A DNA stretch of 64,000 nt from Vibrio sp. 14G-20 (GCF_026241515.1 NZ_JAPHPW010000019.1:1-64000), one strand, 5' to 3'; shown: positions 46,828-57,301, numbered from the stretch's first letter. A program made the numbers and translations. Notes: a model not told the origin generated them from the sequence alone.

Positions 46828-49800
46828 GTTCTCAATATCAGGCTCAAGCCAAGACTAAGCAGCAAGTGAAGTGCAATAAGATCGCGATTGTCGGTATTGC
46901 CAACCTATACCCAGAAGCTGATACACCAAAAGATTTTTGGCAAAACTTGCTGAACAAAAAAGATTCTCGAACCACATTAAGCGCTGAAAAGTTAGGCGCT
47001 AAACCTGAAAGCTATCAGGGCGTGCAAGGCGAATCAGACCGCTTTTACTGTGATAAAGGCGGCTACATCGAAAACTTCAATTTCGACAGCAATGGCTACC
47101 GCTTAACAGCCGAATCATTCAAAGGTGTCGACCAGAGTTTCCTTTGGGCTTTAGATACCAGTCGCAAGGCTTTAGTCGACGCCGGCATTGATTTAAATGC
47201 CGATGTTTTAGAGCGTACAGGCGTGATCATGGGTGCCCTTTCGTTCCCAACCACACGTTCAAACGACCTGTTTCTACCGATGTATCACTCGGTGGTAGAG
47301 AAAGCACTACAAGCTAAATTGGCTAATGACCAGTTTTCACTGCTACCAACCAATGAAACGGCTCAAGACCTCAACCCGATCAACGGTGCTGCGGCACACA
47401 ACGCCTCTAAGTTAGTAGCTGATGCGCTAGGTCTAGGCAACGTGCAACTAAGCCTAGATGCGGCATGTGCAAGTTCAGTCTATTCATTGAAGTTAGCGTG
47501 TGATTACTTGAACACGGGCAAAGCCGACATGATGTTGGCAGGTGCAGTATCCGGTGCTGACCCATTCTTCATCAACATGGGTTTTTCCATATTCCACGCT
47601 TACCCTGACCACGGTGTGTCGGTTCCGTTTGATAGCAATAGTAAAGGTTTATTTGCTGGCGAAGGCGCTGGTGTTTTAGTGCTAAAACGTTTAGCTGATG
47701 CAGAGCGTGATGGCGACAACATCTACGCAGTCGTCAGCGGCATTGGCTTGTCAAACGATGGCCGCGGCCAGTTCGTATTAAGCCCAAACAGCAAAGGACA
47801 AGTACAAGCCTTTGAACGCGCTTACGAGGCTTCGAACCTAACCCCAGACAGCATTGAAGTGATTGAGTGTCACGCAACCGGCACACCATTAGGTGACAAG
47901 GTTGAGTTGACCTCAATGGAGCGATTCTTTACTGAGAAATTGAATGGTTCTAACCCGCCATTGATTGGCTCTGCTAAGTCAAACCTCGGTCACTTACTGA
48001 CAGCAGCAGGTATGCCAGGGATCATGAAGATGATCTTCGCTATGAAAGAAGGCGTGCTTCCGCCAAGTATCAACTTGGACAAGCCACTGTCTTCGCCAGA
48101 AGGTTTATTTGGTTCTCAGACGCTACCAACACAAGTGCAACCTTGGCCAAGTAAAGCGGGTAACTCAGAGCGCTGCGCAGGTGTGTCTGTATTTGGTTTC
48201 GGTGGTTGTAACGCTCACTTGCTGCTTGAAGCGTATTCAGACACCAGTCATGTAAATCAGACTCTAGAGTCAGTTTCTCAAAGTCTACAATCGCCTAATT
48301 TAAGCATTACTGGCCTCGCATCGCACTTCGGCTCCCTGCAAAGTATCAATGCACTAAGTACTGCAATTGAGACTAACAAGGATGCTTTCATTGCTTTGCC
48401 TAAGAAGCGCTGGAAAGGCTTAGACCAACATCCAGAACTACTGAATCAATTTGGTTTACACGGCATTCCAAACGGAGCGTACATCGATCAATTCGATCTC
48501 GATTTCCTACGCTTCAAAGTGCCGCCTAATGAAGATGACCGTTTGATCTCTCAGCAGTTACTACTGATGAAAGTGGCAGATGAAGCCATCAAAGATGCCA
48601 AACTCGTGGCAGGCCAAAAGGTTGCAGTGCTCGTTGCGATGGAAACAGAGCTTGAGATGCACCAATTCCGTGGGCGCGTAAACCTGCATAGCCAACTAGC
48701 TGACAGCTTTACCAACATGGGTATTGAGCTAACACAAGATGAATACCAATCGCTAGAAACCATTGCGATGGACAGTGTGATGGACGCAGCTAAGCTGAAC
48801 CAGTACACCAGTTTCATCGGCAATATCATGGCTTCGCGTATCTCTTCATTGTGGGACTTTAACGGCCCTGCCTTTACGATTTCAGCCGCTGAACAGTCGG
48901 TTGCTCGTTGTATCGATGTCGCGCAAAACCTAATGTCGCAAGAATCCATGGACGCAGTCGTGATTGCAGCCGTTGACCTTAGTGGCAGTGCAGAGCATGT
49001 GATTCTGAAGAACTGCGTAAGCCCAGTGTCACTTGCTCCAAAATTCGGACAACCGCAAGACGGCAGTTGGAATGTAGGCGAAGGCGCAGGTGCAATTGTT
49101 CTTGTTGAAGAGAGTCGAGCCATTGGAAACAAAGATACGGCTTACGGCAGCATCAATGCATTGGCCTTTGGTTCAAGCGAGCGTAACAACGCCGTGGCTG
49201 ATGAGTTATTGACTCAAGTCGGCATGAGCTCGAATGACGTTTCTCTGCTTGAGCTTAACCATGCACATGAATCTTCTCCTATCAGCCTAGGGAACACAAA
49301 AACGACTCAAGCGAGCCAACGTGTTGGTCATTGCTCTGCAGCTTCTGGCATGGCCAGCCTACTACACGGCCTGCTCAACCTGAACCTCGTCCCTCTGAAT
49401 CCAAGCATCCGCTCTAAAAACGCGATTGTTGCCAACATCAGCGAAGGACAATGTTCACAGCTGCTACTAAGCCAATCGAGTGTTGAATCTCAATCACTTT
49501 CTGTTCGCTTAAGTAGTGAACTGGCAAGTGATGCTAAGCGTCAATTAGTTAAACAAGTGACTCTTGGTGGTCGCGATATTTATCAACACATCGCAGAGAC
49601 ACCAATCGCTAACCTAGCGCACATTCAACAAAAAGCCTCTGGTAAACAAGCAGTAAGAGTGGCGTCGGTTCCAACGACTGCACATATTCAAGCAGCGATT
49701 GCGCAAAAAGAGTTAGAGAAGAAAGCATTAGCGCAGAACGCGGTAGAGCCAGTCATCGAAACTCCTACATCAGTATCCCCTACTCTGGCGCCAACTCGCC

Positions 49801-52763
49801 ACAGTCAGCTAACAGGTAACCACAGCAATATGACTCATGTCCTATCCGCTAAAAATGGCGTATCAAACATCAACGCTAATACGGATGCAGCATCACAGCC
49901 ATCTGTAACACCACACAACCAAGCCTTTGCTCAAAACCAGCAGGCGGCGCAGCAAGTTCACAAAGCATTCCTGCAGACACGTGCGCAAGGTATGCAGATT
50001 GCAGATGCTCTATTAAAAGCACAGCTAAACGCCGTTACGTCTGGCTTAGATAGCAATGCCCTTATTCAACAAACGAATGGCCAACAAACGTCAGCTCAGC
50101 CAGTTCAAGCTCAACCGGCTCAGGTTCAGGAAGCACCAATCAACGTACTTGCAACGCCAGCACCCGTGAAACCAATCCGTAAGCCATGCATTTGGGATTA
50201 CGATGATCTGGTTGAGTACGCGGAAGGTGATATTGCGAACGTGTTTGGCCCTGACTACGCGATCATTGATAGCTACTCGCGTCGCGTTCGTTTACCAACT
50301 ACCGATTACCTATTGGTATCTCGTGTTACTAAACTCAACGCGACAGTGAACGAATATAAACCAAGCACCATGACTACGGAATACGACATCCCTGTTGATG
50401 CGCCGTATCTTGTAGATGGTCAGATCCCTTGGGCTGTTGCGGTTGAATCTGGTCAGTGTGACTTAATGCTGATCAGCTACTTAGGCATTGATTTCGAAAA
50501 CAAAGGTGAGCGTGTTTATCGCCTACTTGATTGTACGCTGACCTTCCTGGGCGACTTGCCTCGTGGTGGCGATACGCTGCGTTACGATATCTCAATCAAT
50601 AGCTTTGCTCGCAATGGCGACACGCTGCTGTTCTTCTTCTCGTACGAATGTTTCGTTGGCGACAAGATGATCCTGAAAATGGATAACGGCTGTGCAGGTT
50701 TCTTCACTGATGAAGAGCTAGCTGACGGCAAAGGTGTGATTCACACTGAAGACGAAATTAAGGCTCGTAAGCTTGCCACTAAGCAACGCTTCGACCCAAT
50801 GTTGCACTGCCCTAAAACCCAGTTTAACCACCAAGAACTGCGCCACCTGCTGACTGCAAACATTGCAGAGTGTTTTGGCCCGACTCACCAATCTGATCGC
50901 CACCAGCCTTCTCTATGCTTCAGCTCAGAGAAGTTCATGATGATCGAAAAGGTCAGCCGTGTTGAACCGCAAGGCGGCACATGGGGGCTTGGTCTGATTG
51001 AAGGTCACAAGCAGCTAGAACCTGAGCACTGGTACTTCCCTTGTCACTTCAAAGATGACTCAGTAATGGCTGGCTCTTTGATGGCAGAAGGTTGTGGTCA
51101 ACTGCTTCAATTCTTCATGATGCACCTTGGCATGCACACGCTTGTTCAAAATGGTCGTTTCCAACCGCTTGAGAATGCGCCTCAACAAGTACGCTGTCGT
51201 GGTCAAGTTCTACCACAATCGGCAGAACTGACTTACCGCATGGAAGTGACCGAGATTGGTCTAAGCCCTCGCCCATACGCGAAAGCCAACATCGATATTT
51301 TGCTGAACGGCAAAGTGATTGTTGATTTCCAAAACTTGGGTGTGATGATCAAAGAAGACGAAGAATGCACTCGTTACCTGCCTTCTTTAGAAACAGCTGT
51401 CGCGACCCCTGTTATCGAAAACTTGGGCCATAAACCAGCAGTGAACCAACAAGCTTCAGCAAATGCGCCGTTGATGGCACAAATTGAAGACCTAGAAACA
51501 GCGCCAAATAAAGGCGTGATTCCTCTTCAACACGTTGAAGCACCGGTGACTCCAGATTACCCGAACCGCACACCCGATACGGTTCCGTTCACGCCATACC
51601 ACATGTTCGAATTCGCGACTGGTGACATCGAAAAATGTTTCGGCCCTGACTTCTCTATCTACCGTGGAATGATTCCACCACGTACTCCGTGTGGCGATCT
51701 GCAGTTAACCACTCGTGTCGTTGAGATTGATGGCAAGCGTGGCGACTTCAAGAAACCTTCATCGTGTATCGCAGAATACGAAGTACCAGAAAACGCATGG
51801 TACTTTGATGAAAACAGCCACCATACCTTGATGCCTTATTCGGTGTTGATGGAGATTTCACTGCAGCCAAACGGCTTCATCTCTGGCTACATGGGCACCA
51901 CTCTGGGCTTCCCAGGTGAAGAACTGTTTTTCCGTAACCTAGACGGCAGCGGCAAAATGCTGCGTAACGTCGACTTACGTGGCAAGACGATCACCAACGA
52001 TTCTCGCCTGCTTTCAACCGTAATGATGGGTACCAACATCGTACAGAGCTTTAGCTTCGAACTGAGCACAGATGGTGTGCCGTTCTACGAAGGTACAGCG
52101 GTATTTGGTTACTTCAAAGGCGCAGCACTGAAAGACCAACTAGGTTTGGACAACGGTAAGGTGACTCACCCTTGGCACGTTGATAACAACCGCACACCGG
52201 ATGTAAACATCAACCTGCTAGACAAAACGACGCGTTACTTCAATGCACCTGTCACGTCTACAGGTGAAGTACAAGAGCACTACAAATTGGCTGGCGGTCG
52301 TTTGAACTTTATCGATACCGTGCAGATCACTAGTGATGGTGGTAAAGACGGCCTTGGTTACCTATACGCTGAACGTACGATTGACCCAAGCGATTGGTTC
52401 TTCCAATTCCACTTCCATCAAGATCCAGTAATGCCAGGTTCTCTAGGTGTCGAAGCAATCATCGAGCTAATGCAAACCTACGCGCTAAACAAAGACCTTG
52501 GCGCAGGCTTCCGCAATCCGAAGTTTGGTCAAATCCAATCTGAAGTGAAATGGAAATACCGTGGTCAGATTAACCCTCTGAACAAACAGATGTCTCTGGA
52601 TGTACACATCACTGCGATTAAAGACGAAGACGGCAAGCGCATCATCGTTGGCGACGCAAACCTGAGCAAAGATGGCCTGCGTATTTACGAAGTGAAAGAC
52701 ATCGCGATTTGTATCGAAGAAGCCCCTGCTAGCGATAAAGCTTCTGGTATCAAGAAAGCATAA
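46824..52763 (+). CDS. pfaC: polyunsaturated fatty acid synthase subunit PfaC (KS-CLF-DH-DH)
   Basis: The 1979-aa protein has a ketosynthase (about residues 15-470; active Cys215 in DAACASS, then ECHATGTPLGD). A chain-length factor follows (about 495-870), in which the active Cys is replaced by Gln691 (SAAEQS). After a Gln/Ala-rich linker come two FabA-like double-hot-dog dehydratases: DH1 (about 1120-1540, His1408 in CHFKDDSVMAG) and DH2 (about 1585-1970, His1863 in FHFHQDPVMPG). The DHs set trans/cis double bonds during chain growth. ATG overlaps the pfaB stop by four bases (ATGA), indicating coupled translation. Confidence 0.96.
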   Translation: MSSQYQAQAKTKQQVKCNKIAIVGIANLYPEADTPKDFWQNLLNKKDSRTTLSAEKLGAKPESYQGVQGESDRFYCDKGGYIENFNFDSNGYRLTAESFKGVDQSFLWALDTSRKALVDAGIDLNADVLERTGVIMGALSFPTTRSNDLFLPMYHSVVEKALQAKLANDQFSLLPTNETAQDLNPINGAAAHNASKLVADALGLGNVQLSLDAACASSVYSLKLACDYLNTGKADMMLAGAVSGADPFFINMGFSIFHAYPDHGVSVPFDSNSKGLFAGEGAGVLVLKRLADAERDGDNIYAVVSGIGLSNDGRGQFVLSPNSKGQVQAFERAYEASNLTPDSIEVIECHATGTPLGDKVELTSMERFFTEKLNGSNPPLIGSAKSNLGHLLTAAGMPGIMKMIFAMKEGVLPPSINLDKPLSSPEGLFGSQTLPTQVQPWPSKAGNSERCAGVSVFGFGGCNAHLLLEAYSDTSHVNQTLESVSQSLQSPNLSITGLASHFGSLQSINALSTAIETNKDAFIALPKKRWKGLDQHPELLNQFGLHGIPNGAYIDQFDLDFLRFKVPPNEDDRLISQQLLLMKVADEAIKDAKLVAGQKVAVLVAMETELEMHQFRGRVNLHSQLADSFTNMGIELTQDEYQSLETIAMDSVMDAAKLNQYTSFIGNIMASRISSLWDFNGPAFTISAAEQSVARCIDVAQNLMSQESMDAVVIAAVDLSGSAEHVILKNCVSPVSLAPKFGQPQDGSWNVGEGAGAIVLVEESRAIGNKDTAYGSINALAFGSSERNNAVADELLTQVGMSSNDVSLLELNHAHESSPISLGNTKTTQASQRVGHCSAASGMASLLHGLLNLNLVPLNPSIRSKNAIVANISEGQCSQLLLSQSSVESQSLSVRLSSELASDAKRQLVKQVTLGGRDIYQHIAETPIANLAHIQQKASGKQAVRVASVPTTAHIQAAIAQKELEKKALAQNAVEPVIETPTSVSPTLAPTRHSQLTGNHSNMTHVLSAKNGVSNINANTDAASQPSVTPHNQAFAQNQQAAQQVHKAFLQTRAQGMQIADALLKAQLNAVTSGLDSNALIQQTNGQQTSAQPVQAQPAQVQEAPINVLATPAPVKPIRKPCIWDYDDLVEYAEGDIANVFGPDYAIIDSYSRRVRLPTTDYLLVSRVTKLNATVNEYKPSTMTTEYDIPVDAPYLVDGQIPWAVAVESGQCDLMLISYLGIDFENKGERVYRLLDCTLTFLGDLPRGGDTLRYDISINSFARNGDTLLFFFSYECFVGDKMILKMDNGCAGFFTDEELADGKGVIHTEDEIKARKLATKQRFDPMLHCPKTQFNHQELRHLLTANIAECFGPTHQSDRHQPSLCFSSEKFMMIEKVSRVEPQGGTWGLGLIEGHKQLEPEHWYFPCHFKDDSVMAGSLMAEGCGQLLQFFMMHLGMHTLVQNGRFQPLENAPQQVRCRGQVLPQSAELTYRMEVTEIGLSPRPYAKANIDILLNGKVIVDFQNLGVMIKEDEECTRYLPSLETAVATPVIENLGHKPAVNQQASANAPLMAQIEDLETAPNKGVIPLQHVEAPVTPDYPNRTPDTVPFTPYHMFEFATGDIEKCFGPDFSIYRGMIPPRTPCGDLQLTTRVVEIDGKRGDFKKPSSCIAEYEVPENAWYFDENSHHTLMPYSVLMEISLQPNGFISGYMGTTLGFPGEELFFRNLDGSGKMLRNVDLRGKTITNDSRLLSTVMMGTNIVQSFSFELSTDGVPFYEGTAVFGYFKGAALKDQLGLDNGKVTHPWHVDNNRTPDVNINLLDKTTRYFNAPVTSTGEVQEHYKLAGGRLNFIDTVQITSDGGKDGLGYLYAERTIDPSDWFFQFHFHQDPVMPGSLGVEAIIELMQTYALNKDLGAGFRNPKFGQIQSEVKWKYRGQINPLNKQMSLDVHITAIKDEDGKRIIVGDANLSKDGLRIYEVKDIAICIEEAPASDKASGIKKA

Positions 52764-52801
52764 GCCGCCATTAGAGACAAAGAATTAGGAAAGAATTTAG
52801 T

Positions 52802-54439
52802 ATGACAACTCAAACTACAATTAATAACGAAAAGCTATCTCCGTGGCCTTGGCAGATTGAAGAGAACACAACTCACTTTGATAGCGCGGCAATGTCGACA
52901 ATCTTAAAAGACTTAAGCCTTGCTTGTTACGTAGTGAACCACCCAGAAAAAGGCTTAGGCGTAAGCCAACAAGCTGAGATTACATCGGGTGATTCAGCAA
53001 GTGCAGCGAACAGTCAACCTGTTAGCGCCTTTGCTCCGGCATTGGGCACACAAAGCCTAGGCGACGAAGAGTTTCGTCGCTGCCATGGCGTAAAATACGC
53101 GTACTATGCAGGCGCAATGGCTAACGGCATCTCATCTGAAGAGCTTGTAATTGCACTGGGTCAGGCTGGCATTCTTTGTTCATTTGGCGCGGCGGGCTTG
53201 ATCCCGTCTCGCGTTGAACAAGCGATCAACCGCATTCAAGCAGCGCTACCAAACGGCCCTTACGCGTTTAACCTGATTCACAGCCCAAGTGAACCTGCAC
53301 TAGAACGTGGCAGTGTAGAGCTGTTTTTGAAGCACAAAGTAAAAACAGTTGAGGCTTCAGCCTTCTTAGGTTTAACACCGCAAATCGTTCACTATCGTGC
53401 TGCTGGCCTTAGCCGTGATGCAAAAGGTGAAATCCAGATCGGCAACAAAGTCATCGCAAAAGTGAGCCGTACCGAAGTGGCAAGCAAATTCATGCAGCCT
53501 GCTCCTGTGAAAATGCTACAAGCTTTGGTTGATGAAGGTCGAATCACAGCAGAACAGATGGAGCTAGCACAGTTGGTTCCAATGGCGGATGACATTACTG
53601 CAGAAGCGGATTCTGGTGGCCACACCGATAACCGCCCTCTGGTTACCCTGTTACCAACGATTCTTGCGTTGAAAGAACAGATCCAAGCTCAGTACCAATT
53701 CAAAACACCGCTGCGCGTTGGTTGTGGTGGTGGCGTCGGCACACCTGACGCTGCTCTAGCGACGTTTAACATGGGCGCGGCATACATTGTTACTGGTTCT
53801 ATCAACCAAGCCTGTGTTGAGGCTGGCGCGAGCGAACACACACGCAAGCTGCTTTCGACAACTGAAATGGCTGACGTAACTATGGCTCCGGCGGCAGACA
53901 TGTTCGAAATGGGCGTGAAGCTGCAAGTGGTTAAGCGCGGTACCTTGTTCCCAATGCGAGCAAACAAGCTTTACGAAATCTACACGCGTTACGATTCAAT
54001 TGAAGCGATTCCAGCTGAAGAACGTCAAAAGCTGGAGAAACAGGTATTCCGTTCAACATTGGATGACATCTGGGCAGGTACAGTCGCGCACTTTAACGAG
54101 CGTGACCCGAAACAGATCGAACGTGCTGAAGGCAATCCGAAGCGTAAAATGGCACTAATTTTCCGCTGGTACTTGGGCCTTTCTAGCCGCTGGTCAAACA
54201 CTGGCGAACAAGGTCGTGAAATGGATTACCAAGTATGGGCAGGCCCCGCACTTGGCGCATTCAACGCATGGGCAAAAGACAGCTATCTAGATGATTACCA
54301 ACAGCGTAATGCGGTCGATCTTGCTAAGCACCTGATGCACGGTGCGGCTTACTTAGCACGTGTTAACCTGCTGACTTCGCAAGGTATCAAACTTGACCCA
54401 GAACTAGCACGTTGGAAGCCAACTCAAAGAATGGCGTAA
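52802..54439 (+). CDS. pfaD: polyunsaturated fatty acid synthase enoyl reductase PfaD
   Basis: This 545-aa FMN-dependent TIM-barrel enoyl reductase is related to 2-nitropropane dioxygenase and FabK. The FMN phosphate-binding region is VGCGGGVGTPDAALATFNMGA, with ITAEADSGGHTDNRP in the active site (His in SGGHTDNRP). The C-terminal FRWYLGLSSRWSNTGEQGRE block is specific to PfaD. It begins 38 bases after pfaC, with AGGAAAGAATTTAGT before the ATG, and ends the operon at a strong terminator. Confidence 0.96.
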   Translation: MTTQTTINNEKLSPWPWQIEENTTHFDSAAMSTILKDLSLACYVVNHPEKGLGVSQQAEITSGDSASAANSQPVSAFAPALGTQSLGDEEFRRCHGVKYAYYAGAMANGISSEELVIALGQAGILCSFGAAGLIPSRVEQAINRIQAALPNGPYAFNLIHSPSEPALERGSVELFLKHKVKTVEASAFLGLTPQIVHYRAAGLSRDAKGEIQIGNKVIAKVSRTEVASKFMQPAPVKMLQALVDEGRITAEQMELAQLVPMADDITAEADSGGHTDNRPLVTLLPTILALKEQIQAQYQFKTPLRVGCGGGVGTPDAALATFNMGAAYIVTGSINQACVEAGASEHTRKLLSTTEMADVTMAPAADMFEMGVKLQVVKRGTLFPMRANKLYEIYTRYDSIEAIPAEERQKLEKQVFRSTLDDIWAGTVAHFNERDPKQIERAEGNPKRKMALIFRWYLGLSSRWSNTGEQGREMDYQVWAGPALGAFNAWAKDSYLDDYQQRNAVDLAKHLMHGAAYLARVNLLTSQGIKLDPELARWKPTQRMA

Positions 54440-54483
54440 ATGAGCTAGTTGACGAGTAACTAATTACTCAGCGACAGGAAACA

Positions 54484-54515
54484 AAAAAGCGACCTTATCG
54501 GGTCGCTTTTCTTTT
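54484..54515. terminator. bidirectional terminator between pfaD and the HflX-like gene
   Basis: AAAAGCGACC and GGTCGCTTTT form a 10 bp stem with T-rich flanks on both strands, between the converging pfaD and HflX-like stops. Confidence 0.9.
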
Positions 54516-54543
54516 GGTTGTTCTTTTCGAGCTAGCTAAAAGA

Positions 54544-55911
54544 TTAAGACTTCTGCATACGCTTTTTCAAGCGTGCTAAATCAATTGCACTTGAACGTAC
54601 AGTCAACTTGATGCACTCGTAGTCGTACTCTTCCTTCACCACACTCATGTTTGAGCGAATCTCACCAATGATGCCTTGTCCAGAATAAGGAATCGTGATC
54701 TCTTCTTCGATCATGCCTTGTTCAGCTACACCAACGATATACTTATGCAGTTTGGTGATATCGAGCGGGTCACGAGTCGAGGTCAGCATCGCATCTGGGA
54801 ATTCTTCAATCAGCTCTAACTGCTCTTCTTCGCTCAATCTATCGCACTTGTTCAGTACCAATAGTTTTTCGCTGCCTTCAACGCCCACTTGCGCTAATAC
54901 TTCATGTACCACATCAAGCTGTGCGCGGAATGAGACGTCTGAAGCATCAACCACATAAAGCAGTAACGAAGCATCGTGCGCTTCTGCGAGTGTTGAGTGG
55001 AATGAAGCAACCAGATCGTGTGGCAGTTTCTTGATGAAACCCACCGTATCTGACACTAGGATACGTGGCTGAGTGATAGGCTGAAGAGCACGAACCGTGG
55101 TGTCTAGAGTAGCGAAAAGCTTATCTTCACCGCTCACTTCGGTTGCTGTCATAGCGCGCATCATCGAAGATTTACCCGCGTTGGTGTAGCCAACCAGAGC
55201 AACAGTGAAAAGCTCCGAACGCTGTGTGCGTCGGTTCTTCATTTCGTCTTGAACGCTAACCAGCTCACGCTTAAGCGCAGCAATTTGATCACGAACTTTA
55301 CGGCGGTCTAGCTCTAGCGAAGTTTCACCAGCACCCTGACCCATTTGGCGCTCTTTATCACCGTCGGCCGTTTCACGCAGTCGAGGCACTAGGTAGTTTA
55401 GACGAGCGATTTCAACTTGCAGACGTGCGGTACGAGTACGAGCATGACGGCTAAAGATCTCGATGATGATACCAGTACGGTCAAACACCTCGACACCCAA
55501 ATGCGCTTCTACATTACGCAGCTGAGATGGGCTCAAATCACAGTCAAATACCACTACGTCAGCAGTACCAAACTCCACGTCTTCAGATGGAAGATCATCA
55601 AAATCTAACTCATCGATACCAGCGCGAAAATCAAAGGATTCATCGATAAAATCTTCGTCTTCAGCTTCTTCAATCGAACCTTGGTAACCGGTTAAGTGTG
55701 CAATTTCTGCAAGCTTACCTGCGCCCAACACATTTTGTCGTTGTGTTGAACTGTGGTGCTGTGATTGTGTACCGACCACTTTAAACCCTAGGGTTGTTAC
55801 TAAGCGAGCAAGTTCGGCAAGAGACTCTTTTGCTTCATCACCTTTGAAGTCCGGTGTCGTAATAGAAATAAGTAAAGCGTTACTAGCTGAGGGTTTTGCT
55901 GTTAGTTTCAT
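54544..55911 (-). CDS. HflX-family GTPase with acidic insertion
   Basis: This 455-aa TRAFAC-class GTPase has an HflX-type N-terminal domain (NVLGAGKLAEIA, VVVFDCDLSPSQLRNVEAHLG) and the MGQGAGETSLELDRR linker. Its G domain has Walker A GYTNAGKSS, G3 DTVGF and G4 NKCD. HflX splits or rescues stalled ribosomes. Residues about 76-115 are a strongly acidic insertion (EEAEDEDFIDE...) not found in E. coli HflX. The gene is not in the usual hfq-hflX setting, so it is probably a second HflX-like paralogue; I leave the symbol open. It is convergent with pfaD. Confidence 0.85.
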   Translation of the reverse strand: MKLTAKPSASNALLISITTPDFKGDEAKESLAELARLVTTLGFKVVGTQSQHHSSTQRQNVLGAGKLAEIAHLTGYQGSIEEAEDEDFIDESFDFRAGIDELDFDDLPSEDVEFGTADVVVFDCDLSPSQLRNVEAHLGVEVFDRTGIIIEIFSRHARTRTARLQVEIARLNYLVPRLRETADGDKERQMGQGAGETSLELDRRKVRDQIAALKRELVSVQDEMKNRRTQRSELFTVALVGYTNAGKSSMMRAMTATEVSGEDKLFATLDTTVRALQPITQPRILVSDTVGFIKKLPHDLVASFHSTLAEAHDASLLLYVVDASDVSFRAQLDVVHEVLAQVGVEGSEKLLVLNKCDRLSEEEQLELIEEFPDAMLTSTRDPLDITKLHKYIVGVAEQGMIEEEITIPYSGQGIIGEIRSNMSVVKEEYDYECIKLTVRSSAIDLARLKKRMQKS

Positions 55912-56094
55912 GTATTCTTCTGTTTATGCACTAATGTGCAACCTAGTATTTGGTCTAAAGTAGCGCGATCCTACGCTGTTCTCGGTCAGCTTTATAGAGC
56001 TAACGGAGGCTATTTAGCGATATTATTGCAGTTAATCCATTTATCTCGTTTATCCCTCTGTTTTCGTGAGGAAATAAAACAGGCTAAAACAACA

Positions 56095-56143
56095 AAAAAG
56101 ACAGCATCACGTTACTTATTATAAGTGAGTGATACTGTCTTTG
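56095..56143 (-). terminator. terminator of the sugar ABC transporter operon
   Basis: On the minus strand AAAGACAGTATCAC pairs with GTGATGCTGTCTTT across a 20-base spacer, followed by TTTTTTGTT. It lies 40 bases after the ATPase gene stop. Confidence 0.8.
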
Positions 56144-56182
56144 TTTAAGCTTAGCCTCTCATTGAGCTACTGTCTCAAAAAA

Positions 56183-57295
56183 CTAGAAATCAATTCTCGC
56201 TTCAGTCTGAGCATCAAAGAATACCGCCTTTGATAAATCAAAATGCAGCGGCGCCATCTGCCCAACTGACACTTCAAATTCTGGCGACAAGCGACAAGCC
56301 ACTTCTTGGTCGTTCACTTTCACCATCGCAATCGTATCTGGCCCTGTTGGTTCTAGCACTTCTAACTGCAAGTCTAGCTTGGTCGTTGCCGACACATCTT
56401 CACTTTCCTGCTCGGTAATATGTTCAGGGCGCAGGCCAATCACCACTTCTTTGCCATCTTGCTCACGCATGCTTTGTGGCAAGCGAATATGGTGCTCTTG
56501 TTCAGCCGTACCCGTTACTTTGATGATCGGATTCTGATCATCATCCAAATCCACCATAGTCTTAATGAAGTTCATTGACGGTGACCCCATAAAGCCCGCC
56601 ACGAACATATTATTTGGCTTGGTGTAGATCTCTTGCGGTGTGCCAAGTTGCTGCAATTCACCATCTTTCATTACTGCGATACGATCAGCCAGAGTCATTG
56701 CCTCGATCTGATCATGAGTCACGTAAACAATGGTGGTGTTCAGCTTTTGGTGAAGGCGTTTAATCTGGTGACGCATCTCAACACGCAGCTTGGCATCCAA
56801 ATTAGAAAGTGGCTCATCGAACAGATACAGCTTAGGACGACGCGCCAAAGCACGCCCCATCGCGACACGTTGACGCTGACCACCAGATAGCTGTGATGGT
56901 TTACGATCAAGCAGTTTTTCGATTTGAAGCATTTCAGCAACTCGATTCACTTCTGCATCGATTTCGTCTTGTGGCATCTTACGAATCTTCAAGCCGAAGG
57001 CGATATTGCCGCGTACCGTCATGTTTGGATATAACGCGTAAGACTGAAATACCATCGCGATGTCGCGGTCTTTGGGTTCAACCTGAGCCACGTCAACACC
57101 ATCAATCACGATTTCACCCGAGCTAATATTTTCTAGCCCAGCAATGGTGTTCATTAGGGTGGATTTTCCACACCCCGAAGGGCCGACAAGTATCAAAAAT
57201 TCCCCCGAATCGATACTGATGTCGATGCCCTTTAACGTTTCGTTGTCCGCGTTGCGATAGGTTTTACGGATCTGTTTTAAATCTAATGTTGCCAT
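56183..57295 (-). CDS. carbohydrate ABC transporter ATPase (MalK/UgpC/GtsD type)
   Basis: This 370-aa CUT1-type ATPase has Walker [10 protein letters not shown], the signature [15 protein letters not shown], Walker [14 protein letters not shown] and switch His in VTHDQ. A C-terminal OB/TOBE regulatory domain (about 240-370; VIGLRPEHI) is present. It energises the two permeases encoded just upstream, with a 6-base gap. Binding-protein similarity points to glucose or mannose uptake like Pseudomonas GtsABCD, so this would be the GtsD equivalent. Confidence 0.92.
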   Translation of the reverse strand: MATLDLKQIRKTYRNADNETLKGIDISIDSGEFLILVGPSGCGKSTLMNTIAGLENISSGEIVIDGVDVAQVEPKDRDIAMVFQSYALYPNMTVRGNIAFGLKIRKMPQDEIDAEVNRVAEMLQIEKLLDRKPSQLSGGQRQRVAMGRALARRPKLYLFDEPLSNLDAKLRVEMRHQIKRLHQKLNTTIVYVTHDQIEAMTLADRIAVMKDGELQQLGTPQEIYTKPNNMFVAGFMGSPSMNFIKTMVDLDDDQNPIIKVTGTAEQEHHIRLPQSMREQDGKEVVIGLRPEHITEQESEDVSATTKLDLQLEVLEPTGPDTIAMVKVNDQEVACRLSPEFEVSVGQMAPLHFDLSKAVFFDAQTEARIDF

Positions 57296-57301
57296 GGGTA
57301 A

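Noticed and set aside
48551-49132. 193-codon minus-strand frame inside pfaC
   Set aside because: It is a long antisense shadow of the chain-length-factor domain caused by codon bias; no family resemblance or ribosome site.
34880-54439. The pfa block as a recently acquired genomic island
   Set aside because: I see no integrase, tRNA junction, flanking direct repeats or clear composition shift at its edges; ancient gain or differential loss is equally possible, and sequence alone here cannot decide.
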